The translations under genes were made by a program, and so were the position numbers. DNA of 64,000 nucleotides from Liopterus haemorrhoidalis (taxonomy: Eukaryota > Arthropoda > Insecta > Coleoptera > Dytiscidae), in the NCBI GenBank assembly GCA_963971575.1, contig OZ020617.1, positions 41,078,606-41,142,605 on the forward strand. The letters are read 5' to 3'. Below the pieces are notes generated by a model, which made no database searches, had not been told where the DNA came from, and worked only from the letters and a program-made list of their open reading frames with translations. Of the stretch, positions 19,596-30,473 are shown piece after piece; position 1 is the stretch's first letter; every line of letters starts with the position of its first letter.

Positions 19596-22500
19596 TCCAA
19601 TCCAATCAAGTGCCATATCTGCTACAGACATCGGCTACCATGGAACGCCCCTTGGTACTATCACTACACTAATTTTTTTTTTTTTTTAATTTATATATTT
19701 AAGGACACATCAGCTACTTGGCTATTAGTGTCTAATAAGGTTACATTATTGTTACATTTTTTTTTTGGTTTGTATATAAATCTTATATTAGGTTATGTAT
19801 GTTGGCTGCCTGTAAGAAATTAAGTACGTTGTTAGTCGTTGTTGAGTCTAGTCTTAAGATGTCTTTAAGGTCTTGTGGTAAATTGTGGTTTATACGAAGG
19901 TTAGTGTAGAGTTGACAGTCTATTAGTATATGGTTAACGGTAAGTTGTTCGTTACATGTCTCACATATTTTGGTATCTAGTCTTGCCATGAGGTGTTCGT
20001 GTGTGTGTCTGGTGTGTCCGATTCTAAGTCTTGTCATTATTATTTGTTCTCGTCTGTTGGTGCCTGAGTTCCAGTTCTGTATGTCGTCCTTGACGGTTCG
20101 TAGTTTGTTGTTAGTGGTGTCACGCCATTTGGTCAGTCTGGTTATACTGAGTTTCTTCTTAATATCCTGTTTTACGTAAGTTTTGCTGGGGGGGGGGGGG
20201 GATGGAGGGTTTCTTCGTGATTGGTAGACTCTCGGGCGGCTGTGTTTGCACGTTCGTTGCCTTCTATTCCAATATGGGCGGGAACCCAGATGAGGTGCAC
20301 TATTTTGTTTTGTTCTTTTGTCATCTGGTATAGTTGGTCTTGTATTTGCTGAATAACAGTTTCCTTTGAGTAGTTGTTGTTGAGGGCCTGTAGTACGCTC
20401 AAAGAATCGGTGCATACGGCTATGTGTCTGTGGATGGTATGAGATGCCATTTCGATCGCCTTCAGGATTGCTACCGCTTCTGCTTCGAACACACTACTGG
20501 TTGTCGGTAATTGGTATGTTTTACTTTCATCGTTGTAAACAGTAGCTATAGTGCAACTGTTCTCTGTTTTTGATGCATCCGTGAAGTAAAACTGGTACTC
20601 AAGCAGATGCAGCTGTAGTTCAGCAAATTTTGTTTGTAAAGCGGTCGGTTCTATTTTTTTGTATTTAGTTAAACCTGTGTTTATGGTTACTTTCCCAAAG
20701 AGCCAGGGTGGAGTATGATGGAAGGTAATGGACTGGATTGTGGGAATAAGAATATTGTTGGATTGTAGGATGGTGTTGATGTATTGTATTAAGTCAGTTT
20801 TTTTGCCTGTATTCAGTATGTTTTCGTTATTTGACTTTAGAAATATATGACTATGTGTTCCATGATCTGGTTTAGCTGCTAGGTTCGTTACATACATCGT
20901 GGTCAGTTTTTCACGTCTCTCCTGTAGCGTTGGTTCGCCAGCTTCGTTCAATATGCTGATCGAAGGACTGGATCTAAATGCGCCTGTTGCTATTCTAATA
21001 GCTGTGTGGTGGACTGCGTCTAGGAGTTTTAGCGTTGTTTTGCTGGCAGTGGCGTATGCAATGCAGCCGTAATCAATTTTCGCTAATATTAGAGTTTTGT
21101 ATATTTTTAGCAACGTATTCTTTTCTGCTCCCCATGTTTGGTTTCCCAAAGTTTTTATTATGTTTAGCCTGATGTTGCATTCAGCTTTGATTTTGTTTAT
21201 GTGGGGTTTCCATGACAGTTTCTTGTCTATTGTAATCCCTAGAAATTTGATATCGTTGGTGTATTCTATAGGAGTGTTATAAAGTTTTTTCTAGGGAAAA
21301 TTGGAACCCCGTTTTTTCTGCCCATTTTTTTAATTCCGTGATAGCGTCCTGTAGGAGACGCCTGAGGTTTCCTGAGTTGACCCCTTTACAGAAAATGACC
21401 AGATCATCGGCATACAATAAAAACTGAACCGGTTTTTTTATGTTCTCATTAATTCTGTTCATGCAGAGTAGGAATAAAGTGACGCTTAAAACTGAGCCCT
21501 GGGGAACTCCGTTTTCTTGGATTTTCTCATCGGAAAAGGTGCCGTTAGCTCTGACCTTAAATGTTTTATTCGCGAGGAAGTTTTTAATAAAGTGGGCGAT
21601 ATTACCATTTAAACCATAGCTTTTAAGTTCGTTTAGAATAAGTCGTCGCCAGGCTGTTGGATAGGCACTCTTTATGTCAAAAAATATGGCAGCCAACTGT
21701 TGTTTGCTTCGGAGAGATTCTTGTATTTCGTTAACTAGTACAAGTATTTGGTCCATGGTGGAATGATCCTGTCTAAAGCCTGCTTGGTTCTTGTTCAGGT
21801 ATTTGTGTTTTTCTAGATGCCAGACTAATCTCTTGTTGATGATTTTTTCGAAGAGTTTGCATGTTGACTACACTAATTAGTTTTGAAAATTTTGAGTCCC
21901 TGTCTCTTATAATACTAGAAAAAACAGTTAATCTTCTACGTACTCTTTCACGTTTTTTGTCACATGGTCCACTATATAAGTTCCCTTCGATATTTCTTTC
22001 CCTCACTATGTGACCAAAAAATGTTAACTGCTGTCTTTTAATTTTACTTAATAACTTTCTGTTTACTTTCATTTTATTTAATATCTCTGGGTTATCACTC
22101 TGTCAGTCCACGGTACTTTTAAAAATTTCTTATACACCCACATTTCACAAGCTTTTATTTTGTTAATATTGTATTTATTTAACACCCAGCATTCACTTCC
22201 ATACGTCAAAACACTCCAAAGATAGCAGTTGACTACACGATTTTTAGTACCTGAATTAATATTTGCAGCTTTAGTCATGCCTATTCTGGTATTAATGTCT
22301 GCATCTGATTTGCCATTTTCTGATGTAATACTTCCCAAATATATGTATTGTTTCACATGTTTTATTTTTGTGTTATTTATTTTTAAGTTTTAGTAGGTAT
22401 TTTCTTGGTATTCAGTTAAAGATCCCATTCTTCACTCTTTCTCTGTACAATTTCTATTCGTTGTACTAAATCTGATTTGTTTTCCGTCAGGAGTAACGTG

Positions 22501-22871
22501 TCATCTGCATACCTGATGTTATTATATCTTTTACCTCCAAATTTTACTCCTCCGATGTTCAGTATACATTTAAATATCTGTTCGCAATAAATATTAAATA
22601 ATACCGGGGACAATACACATCCTTGTCTTACTCCCTTTTTTATTTTTCTGTATTCTGTTAGGTTATTTTCAATTGGGACTGCTGCTGACTGCGTTTCATA
22701 CAAGTTGATTATTCGAATATCCTTGTTATCAACATTTAAATCTTTAAGTATTTTCATCATCTTGGTTATGATTTACATTGTTAAAAGCTTTGCTGTAGTC
22801 TAAGAAGGCCACATATAATTTTTTATTTACTTCTATACTTCTATCAATAGTCCAAAACATAAATAATGCAT
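19596..22871 (-). mobile_element. RTE-type LINE, 5'-truncated, itself interrupted
   Basis: TTCAGCGT (19587-19594) and TTCAGCG(T/G) (22872-22880) flank the insertion, and mariner coding sequence joins across it. The RT is read as LYVAFLDYSKAFNNVNH (about 22800), KKGVRQGCVLSPVLFNIY, NNIRYADDTLLLTE (catalytic YADD), QYIYLGSITSENGKSD, LSVLTYGSECW-like LWSVLTYGSECWVLN, and KRQQLTFFGHIVRERNIEG near 22040, in three frames. The 3' end after the nested I-type LINE is a short segment closing on TTGATTGGATTGGAT, a repeat-type tail. Endonuclease missing. Confidence 0.85.
19675..21866 (-). mobile_element. I-type LINE, 5'-truncated, with RT, RNase H and zinc knuckle
   Basis: The 12-bp duplication ACTACACTAATT (19663-19674 and 21867-21878) defines the insertion. 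On the - strand: KLFEKIINKRLVWHLEKHKY, IFFDIKSAYPTAW, NGVPQGSVLSVTLF and LLYADDLVIF (RT catalytic Asp pair) at 21866-21277. After a frameshift near 21285 come KFLGITIDKKLSW and LAKIDYGCIAYATA. RNase H follows (YFTDASKTENS, SVFEAEAVAIL, CTDSLSVLQAL, WVPAHIGIEGNERAN); the fourth acidic residue, normally D in GNERAD, is N. A C-terminal CETCNEQLTVNHILIDC knuckle closes the ORF at about 19783, then a poly(A) tail. A 14-G run (20188-20201) separates the last two frames. Confidence 0.92.
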
Positions 22872-22880
22872 TTCAGCGTG

Positions 22881-23608
22881 TAATCGATCCAATAAAGCTG
22901 TATTATGTCCTGTGATCGTTTTTCCCTTTTCCGGATAGTCGATGAAGATTATGCTTTGTGAATCCCAGAAAATCGTGGCCATGATCTTTTCGGCCGAGGG
23001 AACGTTTTTGACTTCTTCCGAGAACGTTCACTAGGAGAAATCCACTGTTTTGACTGTTCTTTCAATTCTGGTGTGTAGTAATATAGTCATGTTTTATCAA
23101 CGGTTATGAAATGCCGCAAAAACTCATTTGGATTGCACTTCCGTCTTCCCTTTCCATGCCCAAATGTTCGTGCAGACTATAAAACACACGTTTATCTGAG
23201 ATGTTTACCATCCTCGCTATTTTGCGTGTATTCACTCCGCTGTCGTCCAACACGATATCATGAATTTTATTGACCATCTCTTCAGTTGAGAAAGTGCAAA
23301 TAGACATCGTTGCTGTGCGTCAAAAGTTAATTAACTAACTAACTAACTCTTTAGTTGAGGCCTCATGCGGACTATCCGGACACTTAGTATCATTCGAGCT
23401 CGTACGGCTCTAACGAAATTCAGTGAAACACTTGTAATTCCATGCGACGAACAAAGTTCCCATAATACTTCTGTAACTTTGCTATCAGTTTCCTTAGTGG
23501 TTTTTTCACGCAGAAAGTAGTGCTTTATGTTATATATAAAACAATGACAAATAATTATACATAAATAACTATTTTGTTGTGCAGAAATTCATACTTATTT
23601 CTGTCCAT
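22881..23608 (-). pseudogene. Mariner transposase, N-terminal block
   Basis: Begins MDRNKYEF at 23608 and, after about 50 bp of extra or decayed sequence, reads KHYFLREKTTKE, FTEFR and EMVNKIHDIVLDDSGVNTRK (HTH region). ERSRKKSK-type linker and ATIFWDSQSIIFIDY with the first catalytic Asp follow near 22970, ending at the RTE insertion in ALLDRLHAE. Several frameshifts. Confidence 0.75.
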
Positions 23609-23642
23609 TTGTGCAAAAACTTTCTGCAAGAAACCTTGAATA

Positions 23643-23749
23643 TATTACGGGCGAAATAGATAGGCCCCTAGGAGCATTAAAAACCCTCTGCTTCGCTTCG
23701 GGCTTTAACTGCACCTCCTGCCATAAACTCTATTATTTCGCCCTTAATA
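23643..23749. repeat. Short palindromic element
   Basis: TTACGGGCGAAATAGATA (about 23648) and TATTATTTCGCCCTTAATA (about 23730-23748) are near-perfect inverses around a 60-bp GC-richer loop. It abuts the 5' end of the mariner. Confidence 0.5.
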
Positions 23750-24126
23750 CATAAATAGCTATTATTATCATTTATAATTTATATCAATGCGTTTCAACCT
23801 GTTCAAAGCGTGTGACTCAGATTGCGTAGTAAACTGTTCATATTTTCGTTTCTCTCGTTTTAGTAGGGATTTTCCGGCAATTTTCCTTAAAGAAGTAATT
23901 TCCACTGTTTCCCGTATTACCCTATATTATTAGAATTATTACTAATTAATCTTTCATCCTGGTTTTAATCGAGATTAACCCATCTATTCTTACATAGACA
24001 TTCGTCTGATCTTTATAATTTTGCCATTGACTATTATATTTGTTTAACGCGAGATTAATATACACGAGAACTTCGGGCGATTAATTAATTGCGTAAAGCG
24101 GGGAATAGCTGTACGTTACAAGATAA
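23750..24126. other. Unassigned AT-rich DNA
   Basis: Contains repeated CGAGATTAA motifs near 23968 and 24049 but no element or gene that I can define. Confidence 0.4.
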
Positions 24127-24280
24127 TTCGTAACATATACTAGGGTAAGAGTAATTTGATATGACGCAATCGTTATTTGCGAGTTGATTGCCGTTGAGTT
24201 TGTTTCGCTAAGTTATTTTATGCCAATTTTATAGCGGCTTTTATAAATGTATTTTATTTACTAGGATGATTTTTAAAATG
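24127..24280 (+). repeat. Dispersed repeat J, copy 2
   Basis: Counterpart of 12836-12991 (TTGAGTTTGTTTCG and AATTTTATAGCG shared). Non-coding here, which argues against the overlapping open frame at 12940-13260 being a gene. Confidence 0.55.
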
Positions 24281-24431
24281 GGACTGATTGTAGAGTCTGT
24301 GTAAAATTGTTATGTGTAAATTATAATAACCCTTCTAGATAATGTTAAACTATATCCTATTGTGTACAAATACGTAACTAGAACTAGCATAAAATTTTAA
24401 TGTATCAAGCTATGTAAATTAATTCGTAATC

Positions 24432-24720
24432 TCAATTCCTTTGAATAATAAAAAACAAATAGTCCTCTTTCCAAGTATGGATAATTCTTCTTTTTACGAT
24501 ATAATTCATTTCATTGTTGGTGAGAGGGAATTCTATTGTTGAACCCTGAATTGCAGCCGCTTTAGCAAGTAGATCCACTCGATCATTATGTTCAAAGTTG
24601 AAGTGAGCCTTGATCCTACACACTTTTATTTTCCTTGATCTTTAATGTTTTTGATAAGATCTGATATTTGGTAAACTAGAGGGTGGGTCGTGTTTGTTAA
24701 AGTTTGGATATTATTTATTA
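24432..24720 (-). mobile_element. LINE RNase H fragment
   Basis: On the - strand IKAHFNFEHNDRVDLLAKAA matches the last acidic motif of a LINE RNase H domain and resembles KGHSDFEFNIEVDLLAKKAA of the element at 60380-61400, so both are one family. Upstream in another frame LVYQISDLIKNIKDQG corresponds to the preceding helix. Nothing else of the element remains. Confidence 0.7.
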
Positions 24721-24770
24721 TTTATTGGTATACTGAACAAAGCCAGAGGCTATGATAGTTTTTGAATTAT

Positions 24771-25630
24771 GGCTGGTTTATACAACTTAGCCATAATTTT
24801 GCTTAGCCGTAACTGAGAAGTACCTTATCCATAAGTTTTTAACGATCCCCAGAACGAAAGTATTGGGTTTATACAACTTTTTCCTTAACTTTTCCTTAAT
24901 CTCGATCGTCAGCCGCAGCCAATGAAATGCGCTGTTTAGAGTTTGCGCAGTTCCGAGTAAACATCGTAAACCTAACCTTTATTCTAAACGTCAATTGCGA
25001 ATTTTGGAAGCTATTTTATTAAAATGAATAATGAGCGAATTATTGTAATATTCCTTTATACTGCCTTGGCAGCATCTGCCGTGTTCGTGTCATCTTTATT
25101 ATTTCACAAAAATAAAGTTCGTTACCTATCTCATAATAGTCATATTTTCGCGCATGCGCTGTTCAGTGATTTAGCCGTAATTTAACCACGAAAGTTGAAA
25201 TGTTGGGAACTTTCAAGGTTACGGAATTCTTATTGCTAAGGTCTGCTTATGGATAAATTACGGCTAAGGTTGTATAAACGTACATAGGCGTTTTGTATTC
25301 GCGACTGAAACTAACGTTGGCGGCGCTGCGTACAACAGCTGATGGCGCACGAGAAGCGTATATGTCAAAAGTTTTTTCTTAATATTTATCTGCTCAAACA
25401 ATATTACGGCAAAAAAGCACTGTATTTAAGTCACTATATTTTAAAATACTTCTTAATTCACATAAACTGCAGCACAACACGCTACAAATATTATCCAAAT
25501 ATACGCTTCTGTTTAATTTAGCTAGTCACCACCAGACGTCTCACTGTTATTTGCAGTCGCGAATAGTTTATCTTTTACGAGTTAGGGATAAGGTAAGGAA
25601 AAGTTACTGTTAAGGTTGTATAAACGGGCC
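24771..25630. mobile_element. Inverted-repeat element E with element D nested inside
   Basis: GGCTGGTTTATACAACTTAG (24771) pairs with CTTAAGGTTGTATAAACGGGCC-type sequence ending at 25630. The TTTATACAAC motif recurs inside the left (24868) and, inverted, inside the right end (about 25268), as do TTAGCCGTAA/TTACGGCTAA. Such layered ends are common in DNA transposons of the PIF or related groups. A short unrecognised frame from ATG 25025 (MNNERIIVIFLYTALAASAV) lies between. Element D at 25297-25565 is a secondary insertion. Confidence 0.6.
25297..25565. mobile_element. Inverted-repeat element D, uninterrupted copy
   Basis: TATTCGCGACT (25297) and AGTCGCGAATA (ending 25565) are exact inverses. 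This copy is the empty-site version of 6717-7490: ACTAACGTTGG is continuous here where the other copy carries the Harbinger-like MITE. 269 bp, non-coding. Confidence 0.8.
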
Positions 25631-26727
25631 ATTACACTTTCACTAACGCAAAATATAATGAATGGATTGTGATGGTGACGTGCTATGTATTCCAGACATA
25701 ATTTGATGGCAGGCATCTCAGCTGAGTAAATAAACATATCCGATAATTTGCGAAACTGATTTAAAAACGATTCCAAAAAATGCCTACAAAATATATTTCC
25801 AGAAGAGGAAAAGACGATGTGTAGGTACAGAACGGCAGTATTTCTAAGGTGATAATTTAAATAAATAATTTAGTAAAATAATTTCTTATTAACAAAGTTT
25901 TATGGCGCTGGTCCGCGTTTTTTTATATTATACCTCGCAGATAGCCTTTGTAGCTGCACGCCAAAAATGATTAACTAACTTTTTATCATACCACCTAATA
26001 TCATACGTCCTATACAGACAGCCCTCGAAAAAATAATTCGCACGCTCGCATTTTACTAGTAATCTATCAGAAGACATCATCCCCCCTCTCAGATTTTTTC
26101 TCTAAAGAGTTGCGAGTTACTAATGTCTGTAAATTTTGAGGGTATCTCGTATGTACCCAAACACAGACACGAATGTGTGTGCATCTATTCATAAATACGT
26201 ATGTATACGTATACGTACATACGTATACAATATATACACATGGATATTACACGTAATTGTTGTAATAAGGTATTGTAGTGGTAATAATGATATGCTCCCA
26301 TCGTTATAATTCAAATTAAGGGACAATTTTTGTTTTACAAGGTTGCGTGAAGTGTCCAATTGAACGAAAGTAATTTTAAGGAAATAAAAAAATTGGGCAA
26401 TTTTCTATATAAACATGCGAGTTGTATCTTCTAATTTGGGTCATTTGACAAATGGCAGGATATTGCACTTTATCGAATGAAATATTTTTTTAGCTGTCCG
26501 TCATTTTGACGCCATGAGACGTTTATGTTGTTTGCATTTCCCGCCAATTTTATAGCCTTAAGATAATTGGATTACACTGATGGCGACATAAGTGGCGAAT
26601 AAACCATTACTGTTTGGGATACTTAAAAAAATAAATGGAAGAAAAGGAATTTGGATGGATGGCGAAATTACATAAAAACACTTTTTTCTAAGTACCGTCG
26701 GGTGTTTCAGTAACTTAGACTCTTGGC
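25631..26727. other. Unassigned DNA with a TACGTA-rich patch
   Basis: 26195-26230 is a run of CGTATACGTACATACGTATAC palindromic repeats. Otherwise no gene or element is seen. Confidence 0.4.
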
Positions 26728-27562
26728 ATCCCGGTACATTGGGTTTATGGGGTTTATGTACAAATTTACAAATGTGTTTCATACAGTGAGGTTAAATTGT
26801 GTTTATATTACATGTTTATATTTCATTATTATGTATTTGATTTATATTAGTTGTTATATATTGATGTCTTTTATTATTAATTAATTTTATTACTTTTGCT
26901 TCCGTGTCGTAATTGCTCGCTAGGATTTCCTTTACGGTAATTGGCAGGTTGTTGTTTCTTCTTTGGGTGTTGTACTGAGAATATTCCTGGAGATTATGTG
27001 GGACCGTGATTCTTGTATTGCATATAGTGCACTTGGGTGGTTCTGCACGTTCAAATATATATTTGTGCGTATACATGGTATGGACCTATCCTCATTCTTA
27101 TTAACACTATCTGTTCGCGTTTGTTTCTGTTGGTTAACCATTTTACCGTATTATTTTTAATGTGTAATAGGTGGTTCGAGTGGTTTCTCATTTTTGCCTC
27201 CATTTGTCTGCTATTTTCATTTTGATTTCGGCTTTGATGTATCTTGCTGGTTTGTCCAGATTTACGGTTTGTTCTTCTTGTGTGGTTCCTTAGTTAGACG
27301 GTCTGCTTCTTCGTTTCCATGTATCCCTATATGGGATGGTTGAGGGCTTCGTGGACATTCTCTTGAATTTTTACTATGGTTGGATCTTTCGAGTAAAGGT
27401 ATTGCAGGCTTTGGATCATACTAAGTGAGTCTATATATATTATGTATTTGTTTTTGCTTCTATTGTTTGTCTTGATCAGTTCTCTTGCTTTCTGGATACA
27501 AAATGCTTCGGCGTACATTTTTCTTTCAATCAAACATTTTTTGTTTGAATGTGACTTATTAA
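26728..27562 (-). mobile_element. RNase H-bearing LINE, 3' part, copy 1
   Basis: On the - strand from 27560: AEAFCIQKARELIK (E of RNase H), YIIYIDSLSMIQSLQYLYSK (D), a short frameshifted stretch, then EPPKCTICNTRITVPHNLQE, a C-terminal CxxC...H zinc knuckle (26950-27020), ending in NNKRHQYITTNINQIHNNEI at 26816. The 3' untranslated region to 26728 is repeated at 28999. The 5' boundary is a 10-G run beside the MITE at 27574. Multiple frames, dead. Confidence 0.8.
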
Positions 27563-27573
27563 GGGGGGGGGGT

Positions 27574-27901
27574 CTGATAACCACATTTTAAGCATAATTG
27601 TGATTTTTTTTCAAATCTATGGCCGTCATTACCTCGGCAAACTCATAAACTAACAAAATCTTTTTGGATTTTTGATTTCAGATGATCCAGTGAGGAGTTA
27701 TGCTGGTCACCACAAAATCAATTTTTTTTCCCTGAGTCTGAGATTTGCCACAGCTGGCTCATTTCGCCATATTTTGCCTTTAAATTTTTTTTGTATCTTC
27801 TTCAAAACATACTTTATATATGTACTTAGTTTGAAAATGAATAAATTTAACCATAGATTTGAAAAAAATTCACAAAAATATGCTTAAAATGTGGTTATCA
27901 G
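27574..27901. mobile_element. MITE with 50-bp terminal inverted repeats
   Basis: CTGATAACCACATTTTAAGC at 27574 is inverted at the right end (GCTTAAAATGTGGTTATCAG, ending 27901), and the match extends inward to about 50 bp with CAAATCTATGG/CCATAGATTTG. The 230-bp loop contains a 71-codon frame of no evident meaning. It sits at the broken 5' edge of the LINE. Confidence 0.7.
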
Positions 27902-27939
27902 CGTCCAACTGTCAATGATATTTTGAATTTCTGCACGCA

Positions 27940-28320
27940 ATTCTCAAGTGATTTTTAGAATTTTGCTCCCCCCTAGATGATTTTCACAATTTTTACCTTC
28001 TGTCCCCAAGGGATTTTTGTCTCTTTCCCGGTTTAAGTGATTTTTAGAATTTTGGTCACCTTTGCCTAGCTTATTTTTTTTATTATTACCTCCCCCGTCC
28101 TCAAGTGATTTTTCTTTGTACTTCTGCCTTCTTTTCAAGTGATTTTTAGAATGTTTGCCCTCCGCTCCCAGTTTATTTTCTAAATTTTTACCTCCCCGTC
28201 CATAAGTAATTTTTTTGAATATATGTCCCACCCCGGTTTACGTGATTTTGAGAATTTTTCACCCCCCCCCCCTGTTTATTTTCTGATTTATACCTGCTTC
28301 GTACTCAAGTGATTTTTATT
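27940..28320. repeat. Minisatellite, about 12 units of 32 bp
   Basis: Units of the type TCAAGTGATTTTTAGAATTT plus a C-rich part recur near 27949, 27978, 28008, 28033, 28065, 28101, 28135, 28170, 28202, 28235, 28273 and 28303. Adjacent units alternate between AAGTGATTTTTAGAA and TTATTTTCTAAATTT forms, hinting at a 64-bp higher-order period. A 95-codon Lys/Gly/Asn-rich frame on the - strand is produced by the repeat itself. Confidence 0.8.
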
Positions 28321-28998
28321 TTTTTTGCATAATCAGCGTCAAGTCACTCTAACTTTCAGCGTTCATGCACGGAAATTTTCGTTCAGAATCGAAATTTAGC
28401 AAAAACCGGTGTGACTTAACGTTAACCCTTATCGTGACTTAACGTCAGCTTACTGAATCCCACAGATTATATCAAAATCTAGATACAACAACAAATAGCC
28501 GACTATGCACCATAGAAATACCGCAGTATCTGAAGGGGGAAAAAAGGTGAGCGAAAAAAAAAAAAAAATGATAGAGGGTTCAGGTCGAAGCTGATAAAAG
28601 TATTTTTGATCAGATTTTTTCAAGAAGTCGAATTATATACATTTATGAAAACAATTTATTTTATTTCTTAAGAGGAATTGCGTGAAAGCTCTTAATACTA
28701 ACAATACCAAACCAAGAATCATTAAAACTAGAAATGGATTTGGCGCGAATACAATAAAAGATATACCCAAAATTTGTTGTCAATTACAAGATATCTATGA
28801 AACGCTAAAATGTGTGATTATTCACTGAATAATTGCATGTGTCTAATCATAAAGAAGTTTAAAAATTATGCACTTTTCCAAAAGAAGCATTCCTATAAAG
28901 GTTCTAGAACTGGAACAGACAAAATGGAAGAAGTCTATCCACTTTTAGAGGTACTTTGGCCCTAAAGAGATTAGATATAGACTAAATATTATGTATTT
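28321..28998. other. Unassigned DNA
   Basis: TGACTTAACGT occurs twice (28413 and 28436). No element or gene recognised. Confidence 0.4.
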
Positions 28999-29258
28999 GG
29001 CATCCCGGTACATTGGTTTTATGGGGTTTATGTATAAATTTATAAATATGTTACATACAGTGAGGTTAAATTGTGTTTATATAACATTATATTATGTATT
29101 TGATTTATATAAGTTGATATATATTGATGTCTTTTATTATTAATTAATTTTATTACTTTTGCTTCCGTGTCGTAATTGTTTGTTAGGATTTCTTTTATCG
29201 TAATTTGCAGGTTGTTGTTTCTTCTTTGGGTGTTGTACTGAGAACATCCCTGGAGAAT
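28999..29258 (-). mobile_element. RNase H LINE, 3' end, copy 2
   Basis: Nearly identical to 26728-27000 (shared GGCATCCCGGTACATTGG, TTGATGTCTTTTATTATTAA, CTTTTGCTTCCGTGTCGTAA), covering the UTR and the zinc-knuckle start, and cut off at its 5' end near 29258. Both copies share the same orientation. Confidence 0.8.
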
Positions 29259-29811
29259 ATGACATTAATTTATCATGGAAAGAATTCAGGAGCTAGCGGA
29301 GTTTCATTATCAGACCCTTTACCAAATCTTATTCTCACCATAATAATAAACACGAATGTAAGTGGAAAACGCTATATTAGCAAAGCTCTCTAAAACGAAT
29401 CTCCGTAAAGCGATGTATGCCTTTATCATTTGTGTTAAAATATTATTTATAAACAGCTGTTTAAATATGATAAAAACTCGTCATTGTTAAGTATTTTATA
29501 TTGCATAGAATCATTTGGCAATGAAAGCTATTTTGGCAAACGTTCAAAATTTTAGAAGTGTTATCACGATTTGGAAGAGAACGATTTCTCAACACACATA
29601 ACGAGCTGTGACCAATGATATTTCACAATGTGTTTAGTATGTGCATATGCGATTTTTATTCGATTTGGTTCGCCACTTGTGCCAATTTTTTAAGCGTAAT
29701 TGATTTAACCAAATCAAAGCTAATGTTTGTGATTCATCTTAATTAAAACTGTATTAGATAACAGAATTGTATTATAAACCAGTTAAGGAAACCGTTAAGA
29801 TTTTCGTTATA
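29259..29811. other. Unassigned AT-rich DNA
   Basis: Nothing supported. Confidence 0.4.
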
Positions 29812-30148
29812 GTAGTAGTAGCAGTAATCTTTATTTATTTATGGCCTTTCTGGTTGAAATCTACATTCTATTTACAAATTTAAATTAAATTACACTTTAA
29901 AACTAAACCTTTTCTACAGTTCATTATTTTATTCCGGCATGCCTTTGCTCCAGTTGTTTTTTTCTTTCTAGAATTTCTTTCATCCATCGCCAAGTTCTTC
30001 CTGATTCCTTCAGTACTTTTTCTCTTCTTCCTTTTCTATTTCTAATGTTTTTACATTTTTCTATCAAATGTTCGATTGTCTCCCTCTCCATTTTACACAT
30101 CTTGCAAAATTTTGGCTCGTCTTTCTTCCAGTATACATTACCATTTTC
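29812..30148 (-). mobile_element. LINE 3' end with C-terminal zinc knuckle
   Basis: A - strand frame of 74 codons, 30148 to a stop at 29924, reads FCKMCKMERETIEHLIEKC, the CxxC...HxxxxC knuckle that ends many jockey/R1/I-type ORFs, then WRWMKEILERKKQLEQRHAG. About 110 bp of UTR with TTTATT follow, closing on a TACTACTA tail (29812-29823). 5'-truncated, frame open. Confidence 0.75.
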
Positions 30149-30473
30149 TCATTAGGAAAACTTAAAAAGGCAAATTAATGAGTTACGAAGCAATTTATTA
30201 ATAACATGCATTTGCTATTGTTTACCTGGCTATTTTTTGCTTACCAACAAAATAGTGTACAAAACATAAAATGACAATAAAATTAGCTTTTTCTAAAAAT
30301 ATTTATACTAGAAATTATCAATGTCAGACAACTGTCAGTGTCAAATTACTACTTATCTACATGATAAAATGTGGTATATATAGCTAGGTTACAAACAGAT
30401 AGGTATAAAAATTACTACTACGGAAACGCGCTAAATCATTAATGAACTAATATGAATAATTTAATAACGTGTA
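30149..30473. other. Unassigned DNA
   Basis: No signature seen between two LINE fragments. Confidence 0.4.

Larger units (their letters stand above)
17543..23650 (-). mobile_element. Mariner split by two large nested insertions
   Basis: One mariner, read on the - strand, survives in three blocks. Near 23608-22881 it has MDRNKYEF, FTEFR, EEMVNKIHDIVLDDSG (23104-23280), ATIFWDSQSIIFIDY (first catalytic D) and ALLDRLHAE. From 19594 to 19303 it has KRPHLTTKKNLFHNDNASAH (second D) and KLVESRYEW. The 3' end lies at 17543-17646, with GAGGGGTGTTTGATAAGTAA as terminal sequence. The blocks are separated by an RTE LINE (19596-22871) and a hAT (17655-19294). Removing those leaves about 1.2 kb, mariner size. 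Stops and frameshifts are present. The 5' terminal repeat near 23650 is poorly matched, so that edge is approximate. Confidence 0.85.

Noticed and set aside
19970..20179. Hydrophobic + strand frame resembling a membrane protein
   Set aside because: Antisense of the I-type LINE C-terminal region.
17543..23650. Single composite transposon carrying RT and transposase genes together
   Set aside because: Target duplications around the inserts show stepwise nested insertions instead.
27944..28231. 95-codon Lys/Gly-rich frame on the - strand
   Set aside because: It is generated by the 32-bp minisatellite; no start context and no homologous domain.
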